Shown: piece after piece, positions 12,406 through 23,600 of the stretch
Layout: every line of letters begins with the position of its first letter
Position numbering within the stretch: the first letter of the stretch is position 1
Assembly (NCBI RefSeq): GCF_000512585.2
Contig: NC_089241.1
Coordinates: 2,728,001-2,792,000, forward strand
DNA from: Kwoniella bestiolae CBS 10118
Taxonomy: Eukaryota; Basidiomycota; Tremellomycetes; Tremellales; Cryptococcaceae
Direction of reading: 5' to 3'
Length of the DNA stretch: 64,000 bases
Translations under genes and position numbers: made by a program
Notes under the pieces: generated by a model
What the model was told of the DNA's origin: nothing
The model's input: only the letters and a program-made list of their open reading frames with translations
Databases searched by the model: none

Positions 12406-12785
12406 CTTGGGTTAGTGTACTCTGGTGATATCTCTGAGGTGTATATAAGGTATGTTATTCGATAAAACAGGAGGATATTCATCTGATCATGATTGCTTGC
12501 TTTTACATTCTCACTGCTATCCTCACCCTCTCTTCCATTGATCCCATCCCCCGCAAGCCCGGAATCAAATCTACCCCGGATCATCACTGCAACAAAGTGG
12601 AGGCTCAATTAAGTTTCACCTCCTTCGATCCACGATTATGGTCTCTCAACACACCTTCACATCGACGTGATGGATTCATAAACAAGTGTACAAAGAAGCT
12701 ACAAGAGGTCACGGACCTAGAAGAGGGGGTATACAGCAAACAGGGATATATGCAAGCGATTAGGGAGAGAGTGCATGGCGACAGA

Positions 12786-14558
12786 CTAAACTTTACAAAC
12801 GTCTTCCTCCGAACATCCGTCTATGAGACCTTGGACCTCCTCTGTTCGATAATAGAACAAGACGCTCCTCACTTTCATCGTCACATCGTCGACAGGTGGA
12901 CCAGCCGACCATCCAGATGCCGAATTTGACCACGTGTTGAAGGTCGCTTCCTGTGCATGGATGGCATTGTGTTGACTGGGAGAGCCGATTTCCTTTCCGT
13001 TGAGGTATCTGGGTGAATATTCACCCGGAACCCATGCGATCCTACGTCAAACCAAGACCTGATCAGCTATGTTTCTTCGGAGGAGAGAGAGAGCTCACGT
13101 GTAGGTGTTAAAGTCGAGAGTAGGATCAATTTCGAATGGAGTAGGAGAAGAACCGTCTGATCCGGTGGTGTGTTCGAGATTGAGGGGGTCACTGGACTGT
13201 TAAAACAACACATTCCGTTTCAGCTGGGAGCTATGGTAGAGGCTCTGAGGAGATGACTCACGTTACCGTTGACGTCCCAATTGGTAGACCATAAACCTGA
13301 GATTGGGAAGAAAATCAATTAATATCAGTAAGGGGATCCTCTCGAGAAACGGGGCAGAAAATACCCCATCCTATTTCTTGATCGTTGAGAGGTCGCAAAG
13401 CGGGAGGGGGATTCATTCATAGAGAGAAAGTTTAACTCACCCGCCGCAGTACCCTCAGGACTAGGTTGCATGATAGCCCCGGAGATGACCTCTAAGTCCA
13501 ATTCGTCGGCGATATTCTCAGCATTGACAGTATGATTCAACCACTACACGTTCGGTTCCGAAATATGGGAAAAGACAATTTGGTAACGTCAGCAATTATT
13601 TCTAATGGAGTAAAACTATGTGTGAAGGAATGATTTGCGGAATAAACTCAACGAAGGCCATGCAGGTACCAGGTGTATCATCAAGTTGCATCTCCGCTTG
13701 GAAGATACCATAGAGAGTCGCATTATCATGGATGATCTCTGGACACTTCATCTCTCCACTGGGGGTTTGCCCTCCCTTCATGGTCAAGTGTAAATTACCT
13801 CCCTGGACGGAGAGCGAAGAGGGGTCGCCGAGACATTGATTGATGGGGACGGTCTTGGTTTCACCCGTGGTCGGGTCGGTCTCTGTACCATTTGAACTTG
13901 GGCCGCCTGTTCGCATTCAAGTCAGCATCATTGACATTACAGTGTCACGGTACGGGATCACATGAATCACCAAGTACTGCTATACGAAGAAAGTCGACCT
14001 ACCAACGTGATGTCCTTCATTGATTCTCCAGCCATATTGTTTTAAATCATCCGGACCACTGAACGGCCCAGCATCCCCGATCTCCGAGAAATTGAATTGA
14101 AATTTGAAAGGCATGTAGATATCGTCCAGTCCAGATACCTTGTATCCGCACTTACAATCCTCCTTATCTGGCTGTTTAAATTCGAAAGTAGGATGAGAAC
14201 CAGAAGAGATCGTCGGATCAGCTGGGTTAACCCCTGTCCCAGTGGAAGAGGAGTTTCCAGCAGCTGAAGCTGGAGCTGTTGATGTTGGTGCGGAAGAACC
14301 TGCATCGACAGCAGCGATGGACGAGTCTCCTGCAGGAGCAGAGGTCGCTGTCCCACTGGGAAGGTCGGTCCCACCACTAGCAAGGGAAGAAAGAGCGCCA
14401 ACAGCAGAGGTGGTCCCGTCGGTAGCTACTGCAGCTACACCAATGACGGAGGTACCGGTCGTGCTTTTCGCTTTGCACGATTTGGTTGATCCGAGGGCTC
14501 TGCCCGTGAGGAAGGGTATGATTGATAGTAAGCTTAGGACCGAGGTTGAGGGTCGCAT
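12786..14558 (-). CDS. Secreted GH16-family glucanase-like protein
   Basis: Predicted extracellular or cell-wall glycosidase with a concanavalin A-like fold. The start at 14558 gives a signal peptide (MRPSTSVLSLLSIIPFLTG). A Ser/Thr/Ala/Gly-rich, probably O-glycosylated segment follows, then CGYKVSGLDDIYMPFKFQFN and a GDAGPF stretch. The central exon carries VPINQCLGDPSSLSVQGGNL. The next has the GH16 active-site signature ELDLEV (E-x-D-x-E), so nucleophile, helper Asp and acid/base are all present. Later exons carry LWSTNWDVNG and YLNGKEIG, and the protein ends in a Cys-containing tail with no evident GPI signal. At least six exons. Substrate (beta-1,3- or mixed glucan, or a remodelling transglycosylase) cannot be told from sequence. 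An in-frame Met further upstream (14681) would bury the signal peptide, so it was not chosen. Confidence 0.8.
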
Positions 14559-14832
14559 GATAGTAAGAGTATAACGATGATAACGTTGAAAGAGCGAATA
14601 GATAGGTTGGAGAGCACAACTCTCTGACAAGGTAGATAGATCAAATTTAGATGATAGAGAAAGTTCGACCTGATCAATCAACCAAGATGAATCAGCTATT
14701 TATACATCTCATCTTCCTCGGTCATACTCTTGTTCAAGATTGTTACATGAAAGGATCATTCCTTTCTTTCTTATTAATACAGGGATGGACGATTAGATCG
14801 CAGGCAATACATGTGTTTGAACTTAGGGGAAA

Positions 14833-14973
14833 TCAGGGATAAAGAGGGATAATTCTACTAACCCCGTTTTCATCCAAAGGATCTCCCATCAAGATTGACA
14901 GGATGATCAAAGAGAATGGTACTAGTATAACCATAACAGCCAGACAAAGGACTACGGATCGGATGGATTTCAT
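14833..14973 (-). CDS. Possible 46-residue single-pass membrane peptide
   Basis: Uninterrupted small frame with a basic N-terminus (MKSIRS), one strongly hydrophobic segment of about 25 residues (residues 7-31, V/L/I/F-rich) and a short polar tail containing GDPLDENG, ending at TGA. The layout resembles small tail- or signal-anchored membrane subunits, but I do not recognise a family. It lies about 275 nt upstream of the GH16 start on the same strand, in a stretch with no other gene, so it could equally be a chance frame or an exon of an unseen gene. Confidence 0.3.
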   Translation of the reverse strand: MKSIRSVVLCLAVMVILVPFSLIILSILMGDPLDENGVSRIIPLYP

Positions 14974-15631
14974 GTTGAAAGGATTAATGTAGGCCGTTGA
15001 TTAATCGATCAGGAGTGATTGGTTTGGGTCAATAAGTAGGTCCCCAATCCGATTTGGACCGTCGCCTCGGTGCATGCGAGAAGTACCGAGAACGGCGAGG
15101 ACGATGTACGCCCATTAGCGTTTCAGTATTGTCGATAAGCAGACTAAGTAGATTAGCGTCAAGGTGTTTGTTTGTGCTATATGAGATGGGATGTGCAATG
15201 TTTGAAGGTTGATCGCATGACCGAGGGATGACGACCTCCACTCCGAGTAAAAGGATGATCGATATCCAGTTGTACTAGACGAGTACTCTATATGAAGAGT
15301 TCAGTACACGTCCCGAGCTCATGAATACGTTTGATTACAGCAGAGAATGTAAGGGGGATCTAACGCATGGAAAAGCAGTAGCTAAAGCGACCATTGAAAG
15401 CATACCACGCTGGTAAACTCAAATATCGCTCGGAACGGGCAAAGCTGCACCAGCTAGCCAGGAATCATCATTACACTCTAACCCGGAAGCGCAGTACCTG
15501 TTATTCCTGAACGCATGCAACCGCCCCAAAATCAACAACGAGAAGATATCGTATCTGCATTCAATGATACAAGATCCCAAATGAACAAACTACCACCACA
15601 TCCCGCTTTCCATTCTCCATCATCGAACCGC
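14974..15631. other. Intergenic region downstream of RPS15
   Basis: About 660 bp between the RPS15 stop and the small membrane frame. A 70-codon Arg/Ser-rich frame at 15029-15241 (-) has no family resemblance and I treat it as chance. No tRNA or snoRNA motif pair was found by eye. Confidence 0.3.
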
Positions 15632-15721
15632 TTACTTGAGGGGAACGCTGTGAGTGGATACATCAGCATGAGCCAGATCGGGCATTAGAGGAAGGAAGGA
15701 AGAGCAAAAACTCACAATCGG

Positions 15722-15756
<35 letters not shown>

Positions 15757-16921
15757 GGGTTTGTAGGTGATTCTATATAATTACCAATATGAGTTTACAC
15801 CCTTAAGTATATGGGAAAGAGGAGACAAGTGACTTACGAGAATTCACCGAGGTAGTGTCCGGTCATTTCTGGCTTGACTTCGACGGTGGTGAAGGTCTTA
15901 CCGTTCTGTATGGTTAAAAGGAAATCAGTTTAGCTTTGATTCCTTTTCCTACAAGCATCCTCGCTAGGGATAAGGGATAGACAAGGCACCCACGTAAACA
16001 CCAACAACACTTCCGATCATCTCTGGAACGATGATCATGTCTCGCAAGTGGGTCTTGACCATGGCGGGCTTCTCGTTAGGTCCAGCCTCCTTCTTGGACT
16101 TTCGGAGCTTCTTGATGAGACCCAAGGGTCGTCTCTTGAGACCTCTTTGGAACCTTCTTCGAGCTCGGGCGTGGACGAGCTGTGTGGTGGAGGGGAGCGA
16201 ATAGGTACGGAAAATGAGGGAATGAGGTGAATGAAAGGCGAAAAAGAGGAGGGAGAGATCGTCGGTATATGAGATAGATGATACAGTTGATATCACATTT
16301 GAAGGAGATTAGAAAAATGGCAAGACTAAATCAGCACAAATTCCTGTTCCTTAGACAACAACCCAAACCCACCTCAATGAAGTCCTCGTTGGAGAGATCG
16401 AGGAGTTGATCAAGCTCAACACCTCTGTAAGAGTACTTCTTGAAAGATCTAGAGGCCTTTTTGGCGGCAGCTTCCTCTCCGGTGGTGAAATCGGCCTGTG
16501 AATGATGATTTAGAAGTAAGCCTGTGTGCGTGACGAGTACGATAGCATCCGTTTTCGATCCTCCATCGTCCTGCTTATTCCTTCCTCTTGTCTCCACTTC
16601 TATCCCTCTAGGTGTATATTCTGTTAAAGGATTCCTCATATTCTCCTTCCGTTATTCTCTGATACCCATCACCCCATCCCGTACTCTCTACCTCTATGTG
16701 CATCCCTTCTTATCCGCCGCCTTGACTATCCATGAACCCAGATATCCTAAACTTACCATTTTGCTATTTGTCGAAGATTATTATGATTGAGTGGGGAGAG
16801 ATAAAATGGTTTAGTTGATGTGGGCAAGTCGATGATGAGGGGAATAAGTCGAGATGAAGCAGGGAGAGTCTATAAGTCAGCGTACCGTCCGTTTTGGTGT
16901 TGAGGTAGTAGGGGTGGACAT
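15632..16921 (-). CDS. RPS15: 40S ribosomal protein uS19 (Rps15)
   Basis: Small-subunit protein at the decoding/head region of the 40S ribosome, also needed for pre-40S export. Exon 1 (16921-16886) encodes MSTPTTSTPKRT. Exon 2 starts at 16495 with ADFTTGEEAAAKKA and runs through YRGVELDQLLDLSNEDFIE. The following exons read ARARRRFQRGLKRRPLGLIK, KPAMVKTHLRDMIIVPEMIG, then the uS19 core [20 protein letters not shown] and GHSRG. The last exon is tiny and adds FVPLK before TAA at 15632; the codon for the F spans the intron. Length and order match fungal Rps15. The roughly 390-nt first intron is long for the locus, as often in ribosomal protein genes; I looked for a C/D snoRNA in it and saw none. 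Confidence 0.95.
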
Positions 16922-17747
16922 ACAATTCTTGTTGGATAGAGGAGAAGAAGGAGTATCACCAGATGCGATGAAGAAAACCTTGAATTGTACGAACGACCAA
17001 ACTGCAAGCAAGCAACGTCCAACGACCTAGGGTGAGAGAGTATTGGTGGTGCACTGTACAGCAGGGGATGGGAACAAAGAATTTTGGTGGAATTTCGCCT
17101 CATTTGGTCTCTCGGGATTTCGGCGTTTTTGTCATTTCCCCTCTATCCCTCTCCCATTCTTCTCGACCTCACCCTCATCGGTAATCGTCTGATTAAAATG
17201 CTCTGGATTTATTCATTTTCTCCCATTTCGACAAATTGATTCCGCTCGTTCCTTTCCTTTCTTGCTTGCAGGTAGCATGGAGGTATGTTAGGTAAGATTT
17301 CAATGCGATTGATTTTCCCTTCTCCTTCTTTTTTCCTCTCAACAAACCTCGATGCATCGACTCAGCGGTGCTTTCCTTCCTCACCCATTATAACGAGTAA
17401 AGGAGAAACGGAGCGGGGTGAGAGAGAACCTATATAGAGTAGTCTTGGGATCTCTTGACTTTTGTTGGGACGATCTGCAAATATTGCTGCTTCAACTTGT
17501 GTTTACACTGGTTATTGAAGGAGGGAATGGATACTCGAAATTACAAAATTGCTATACAAACAGATGCGATGCATTGGTAATGGGTACAACAATAGGTCTA
17601 ATCTACATGACAAACATATACTAATATGAGTTGCTAGTCATATCATACCGAGGTACGATGTTGACCTACACTACTGATCCAACGTCAAAGCACTACCGAA
17701 ACAAACATCAGCTGATCTACGCCATACTGGTCGTCCAGCTAAATCAC
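16922..17747. promoter_or_regulatory. RPS15 upstream region / DPB2 3' flank
   Basis: 826 bp holding the RPS15 promoter (nearest 16922) and the DPB2 3' UTR. Pyrimidine/purine-biased runs occur around 17130-17350. No further gene is supported. Confidence 0.35.
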
Positions 17748-20112
17748 TCACCTCCTCTCGCTCCTCCCCGTAGCAGGATAATACATACTCCATTCAAACT
17801 CTCCACCACCCTCACCTCCCGATCCAACGAATCTACCAGGATTGAAGACATGACAACCTTCATACGTCAATTCGTATCTCTCATACTTGTCGGCGAGGAC
17901 CAAAGCAGATGGCATAGGGTATAATCTCAGGGCATGGTCATACTCCCATAGTGTCGGTCTGATGGATATTGGTAATGGTGAAAGATGAGTCTGATCGAGT
18001 ATCGTCTGAACAAGCTGAAAGTGTATGCATGAGTCAGCATTACTAGTACTCGCAATATTCTAGACATGAGGTGGATATAGCAGGACTCACATATCTCTTC
18101 ATATCTGCTTCACCCTCTTTCTTCACACCCACCAAATTCCTTACCATTTTCCCCATCAAGTCCTCTCTGCAAATCACCAGCTCCATACCGAAATACCTCA
18201 ATCTACAAGGATTAGAAACAAATCTCGCTTTCGGTACTCTTTGCGTCAAACGAGAAGCGAAAACAGAGGGTATAGCCGGACGAGGGAGTGTAGTAGATGA
18301 CCATGGATCTAGTGGTCCGGGGACGAAGACGAAATGTGATGAATGAAGTAAGGGAAATTCAAGGAGGAGATCGGTTAGAGCGTTGAATCCGTCTATACAA
18401 AATAAGTCGCTTTGATCAGCTATATCCCTTACCTGCTTGGAAAGGTTTTTGGCAGCTGAGAGAGACTTACTGGTATATCGTTTCAACCCTCCTTCGCCTT
18501 CCCAACCTTTCTGACTGAAATTACCGCAGAACACAAATGCCATCGGACGATACTCCACTGCTTCTGCATATCCTTCTAACATCCTTCGTAGCGCTGGCAT
18601 CGTTCGAGGGTGATCTAACCAGACATCCGACAGGACGACGAAGGAAACTTGAGTGTTTGCCAGAATGGAGGGTTGATATTTTTGCTAAGACCCATGCAAA
18701 TCAGTACTAGCTCTTTCGTGGATATGCCTTACTCACCTCTTCCTTCAGAGACATAGCTCCGCCACCTAGGAAATCCACATGTCCATGTAACCCTCTATCC
18801 TCCGATTAGTCAGCCTCGTATGTCATCTCATGGGAATTTTAGCTCACCTAGCTACATCCCTCTTCTCACTCGGCGGATGACCCATCGCCAAAACTCTGAC
18901 AGTCTCATCGATAGTGTACTCCCCTTCTATCAATACCATACATCCCTCAGTGAAAAGACCTTCTCCAGGAACCTACATGCGCTCGGTCAGCTTTTCTCTT
19001 ACTCCCAGATATTTGAGGAGCTCACAGCATCTTCCATATCCAGCACCACCCTGCCTTCTCCATCTTCGAGACATAATCTTCCCTCTGGATCTCTAGATAA
19101 CATCCCAAATAGCAGGAAAAGTTGACCGGCTCTTCCTAAGAGATTACGCGTGGAAGTGAGCTTCAGGTAGTTTGAACGGTCGTGTCCCCCTATTGCTGGT
19201 GGTGTAAAGTTCTCATTTCGAAGAATGATCTGATTCATCATCAGCATTAGTTCTCTCGATACGTTCGCCATTCATCCAGCTAGACAGGTAGAACGCACTT
19301 CTTTGATTATTCCCCATCGTTCTCTAAGGAACGCAGATCTGCTAGACGCTTGACCTGCTATTGAAGGTTTGGGTTTTGATCTACGGGAAGCACGAATTCA
19401 GATAAGTCCGTCTATTGGTCATTCAGATAGGAAGTAGCATTATCGAGACATACGTTGTGAAGCCCCCTCTCACCGCATCGAAATGCACTGGAGGCATATC
19501 GAAAGAATCTATCACTGAGAAATGGGATTCGACGTTCACTTCTGAAGGATCAGCTTGAGCGGTGTCGTCTGTTGTCTGTGAGCAGTGAGTTACTTTTAGC
19601 GTCTGCTGTTTCATGCATCATGAGAGGAATAGGCAGAGATGAATAGTGAGCCTACCCCTAGCTGCAAACTCTCATACGCTCTCTTCAGTGCAGGTAGCGA
19701 CACCAAGGATGACGAGTCTGGTATCAGAAGGGTTGATGAGCTCAATGATCCTAGTACAGGTAAAAATGATACCCTAGCTCACCTTCTCCCTTGAGATATT
19801 CCCTCGCCCAGAATTCAAGTCCGACTATCCACTCATCTTCCGGTATTTCGTTCTATAGGGTGGTCAGTAACAGCTTCAGTACGTGGCCTAGTATATCGTG
19901 CTACTTTAAGTTCCGATGATACTCACTTCCAGTAATACCTGCTCGATGTAGCCCAGAGCAGCTGCAGGAAGGGTCAAGGAGTGTTTGGTCGAGAAGACCT
20001 GTTCGATAAAAGGTCCACGATTAGCTGCGAGGACACCGACGAAAGGAAAAGCCGACCAATTACAAGCTGTTGGGCTTACTTTTACGATGGCTGCTCTCAT
20101 CAGCTTGACCAT
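17748..20112 (-). CDS. DPB2: DNA polymerase epsilon subunit B (Dpb2/POLE2)
   Basis: Essential non-catalytic subunit of the leading-strand polymerase, linking it to CMG helicase assembly. The first exon encodes MVKLMRAAIVK, then VFSTKHSLTLPAAALGYIEQ and EIPEDEWIVGLEFWAREYLK form the N-terminal domain. The C-terminal half is the inactive calcineurin-like phosphoesterase domain: PMAFVFCGNFSQKGW, DLFCIDGFNALTD, then the signature HFVFVPGPLDPWSSTTLPRP and FVSNPCRLRYFGMELVICRE. The end carries CHVFNPGRF and MYYPATGRSE, as in POLE2. At least eight short introns. The stop is taken as the TGA at 17750-17748; because that TGA overlaps a gtgagt, a further 3' exon is possible. Divergent from TOR1 with two ACGCGT boxes upstream. 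Confidence 0.92.
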
Positions 20113-20157
20113 GTCGAGCTATCTTGTCTTCTGAAGTTGACTTTGGAGAGAGGGGCC

Positions 20158-20211
<54 letters not shown>
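20158..20211. repeat. (GAT)18 trinucleotide repeat
   Basis: 18 uninterrupted copies of gat on the + strand (atc on the DPB2 sense strand), beginning 46 bp upstream of the DPB2 ATG, so probably in its 5' UTR or core promoter. On the + strand it creates a poly-Asp frame that I reject as coding. Confidence 0.95.
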
Positions 20212-20213
<2 letters not shown>

Positions 20214-20244
20214 GGATGAGGAAAGTCTGAACATTATCTTTCAT

Positions 20245-20250
20245 ACGCGT
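20245..20250. promoter_or_regulatory. ACGCGT (MCB-like) box upstream of DPB2
   Basis: Palindromic ACGCGT, 133 bp upstream of the DPB2 start. In fungi MBF binds this hexamer at G1/S replication genes; here the role is inferred from motif and gene identity. Confidence 0.5.
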
Positions 20251-20300
20251 ATGATCATGATTGACTTTCCAACTTTCCTCCAACTTTGACTTCCTCCACC

Positions 20301-20306
20301 ACGCGT
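20301..20306. promoter_or_regulatory. Second ACGCGT box in DPB2/TOR1 promoter
   Basis: Second copy 51 bp from the first. A CACGTG E-box follows at 20351-20356. All three sit in the 535-bp divergent DPB2/TOR1 promoter. Confidence 0.5.
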
Positions 20307-20647
20307 ATACAGTAACTGGCTTTTAAGTGGGTGGGTCACATAGAAGTCACCACGTGACATGTCTCCTACACTCTCACTCTCGGTTACCAAAGACGTTTAG
20401 GTGGTTGTCTACATGTTCACATCCATCATCATCCATCCTCAACTCAACTGTCAACCCAACTCCTCTCCTCCCACTAGATCATCCTCGAGACTTGCAACAG
20501 ACATCGTCGGCCTACCTCAGACATCGAGGGGTGCACAAAGAGAAAGGCTCATTTAGATCAGATCACATTGTCATCTTCCCCTTCCCACCTTTCCCTTCTC
20601 CTTCCTCGGTCTCTCGACCCTCCCTCACCTCCACATGACCCGCTAAA

Positions 20648-23600
20648 ATGTCATCCCAATCCGACGCTCTGGACAACATCTTCCAGCGTCTAGCTAGCAG
20701 GTAAGCTCTGCCTTTGCTCCTTCTTTCGGAACATAATAAGCTTACCAGTCCATATACAGGAATGAGGATGTTAGAATCCAAGCTGGACAGGACCTTCGCG
20801 ATCATGTGAGCTACCTTACACTCTGCCTCTATAATGGAGATCAGAGTATCATCGCTAACTCATATCTGGATGTGTATAGGTAACCTCCTACACCCAGGAG
20901 TACCCAGGACATGACGGTATGAAGGGCGTATGGGCAGAAGTGTTTCACAAGACATTCGATTATACACGGAGTAATAATCAGTTCGAGAGACTTGGTGCTA
21001 TAGTAGCTATAGGTGAGCTATTGTATGCGCAACTGAGGTACTGATAGCTTATACTCGGCTTGATTCCTAGATCACTTGCTGGATCTGACCAATGATGATA
21101 CGCCCGACAGAGCACAGCAGAAGGTATTGAGGTTGTATGAGTGTATGTACAGCTTTCGAGAGAACTCCCCAGTCAACCAAGCTGATAGACCACCATCATA
21201 GATTTGAGACCATTGACGACATGCTCAGATTCTACCGTGATGATGGCTGCGGCTCATGTGATAGGTATGTTCAGCTTCCTTCATAGCGACCTCGGAACGC
21301 ATGTAGCTGATTGTTCATGTACATAGGTGATATGGTTCGGTCCGCACCTGCGCTACACAATGAAGCGTTCCTCTTGAAAGAAGTTGGACAAGCTCTGACA
21401 ATGTTGGAAGGTGAGCTATGAGTATTGCATGGTACGAACCAAAACTTACCAAAACACGTCTATACGTAGACTCAAGACAAGAAGTAGGAAGGTTCAGTGG
21501 AGTATTATTACTACACGCCTTCGCAGTCAACGCACCAGCAGTATTTCAACAATGGGTACCCAAGGTGATAGAGAAGATATGGATACCTCTTAGGGATTCT
21601 AGGGTGAGCAGCTACACATACCGCTATAGTGAGCAATACGAGACATAGCTGATATTCCTGAACGGACAGACGATGGTTAGAGAAAGAGCATCCAAATTAC
21701 TTTCCGCATGTCTGGATATCATCAAAACTAGGGAGAAATCACCGACGGAAACATATAGGAAGATCTTCGAAGAAGCTAGATCAGGACTAGTCAAAGCAAA
21801 TTCATCAGATGCTGTTTTAGGATCTTTGCTATCTTTCGGGGCGATGTTACAGAATCAACAAATTGTAAGCCAAGTCTTTAGACCTAGCCGGACATTAGCT
21901 AATCGTCAATGCTTGATCAGTCTATGGCGGAGTACTACCGGTCGATCTGTGAACTCACGTTAAAGTATAGAGATAGTAAAGAAGTGGTGATTAGGAAGGC
22001 TGTGATAGCGTTGATACCTTCGATGGCGACATACGATAGTGACGAATTTGAGGCGCACTATCTACATAGAAGTATGGCATATCTGCTACAGGCGCTGGGC
22101 AAACCGACAGATAGGGATATAGGTGAGCTAGAAGGATATTCATATGTCGTACTATTAAACTGACCATATTCACAGCATACGTCGCACTGGGACACATGGC
22201 GGTTCAACTGGGATCGAAGATGAGACCTTTCATAGATGACATAGTGAAGATTATAAGGGAACATTTACGTATGAGAGGGTGAGCTCGATCCTCAGTCTGA
22301 CGAAAACCTGAGCGTGAGCTTATACACCTTCACTTTAACGTTGCAGGAAGAAGAACGCCCCTTTCGAAGCACCCATCTTCCAATGTCTCGCCATGCTTAC
22401 AACCTCTGTCGGACCCATGCTCACTCGTCAGATGCATGAAGTACTGGATCTTATGTTCCCTTGGGGACTGAGTGAGGCTCTCTTCCATGCTTTGGAAGTC
22501 ATCGCTAGTCACATCCCACCGTTACTACGGACGATACAAGGTAAGTCAGCTTAATCATCCATGGTGGTGAAAGCCAAGCTGACATGTCTGGACAGAACGA
22601 CTTCTCGATAGTTTATCTATGATCTTGACTGGACATGCGTATCGACCACTGGGTGCACCAGCACCAAGAGCCGGTGTGCAGCGGGATCTGAGTCTGCTCC
22701 AGAGTTCGGCAGGTGGTCAATCACCTGAAACGTTGACTTTGGCTTTGAAGGTATTGGGGACATTTGATTTCAGTGGTGAGCTATATTTGACGCCTCTGAG
22801 CGATGAGGTAATCTAACATTCCAATAGGTCACACCCTCAACGAATTTGTTCGAGACGCCGCTTTGCCTTATCTCGAACATGATAGTCCGGACGTTCGCAA
22901 GGAAGCTGTCTTGGCGTCTACCCAACTGTTCATCAATGATCCGATATGTCACCAAACCAGTAGTCATTCTATCGAGATTGTTAGTGATGTCTTGGAGAAG
23001 TTATTGACTGTCGGTATTACCGACCCTAGTAAGCTTGAACCATAGGCGATCGTACCGTCAAAGCTGACATCTGTGTATAGACCCTCTTATCCGACGAACG
23101 GTGTTGGAAAACCTTGATGAGAAGTTTGACCGACATCTTGCCCAAGCGGAAGACATTAGGTGCTTGTTCATCGCTCTCAACGACGAAGTCTTCCATAATC
23201 GAGAATTGGCAATTGGTATTATCGGCAGATTGGCTCAGCACAACCCCGCTTATGTCATGCCACCGCTGAGGAAGAGTTTGATAAATCTGGTAACGGAGTT
23301 GGAGTATTCTACAAACGCGTAAGTCGATCCAGCTACTTCCATTACATCAATCCAAAAAGCTGACGAGACAACAGTAAACAAAAAGAGGAATCCGCCAAAT
23401 TACTCGAACTGCTCATCGGAGCTGCGGCTGGTCTCGTCAAATCCTACGCGCCGACAATCCTATCAGTCTTACTTCGAACAGCAAGCTCTTCGGAGACTTC
23501 AGTAGCAGTTCAGGCGCATTGTGTGATGTGTGTTGGTGAACTGGCAAGAGTAGCCGGGGAAGAACTCATACCGAACGTTCAAACCATCCTTACCCTTGTC

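Noticed and set aside
15029..15241. 70-codon Arg/Ser-rich frame (-)
   Set aside because: No start context, splice signals or family resemblance.
16500..16885. snoRNA in RPS15 intron 1
   Set aside because: No C box (RTGATGA) and D box (CTGA) pair in sense orientation found by eye; the gatgatgagg seen is on the opposite strand.
19981..20289. 102-codon frame with a long poly-Asp run (+)
   Set aside because: Produced by the GAT microsatellite and antisense to the DPB2 start; no family resemblance.
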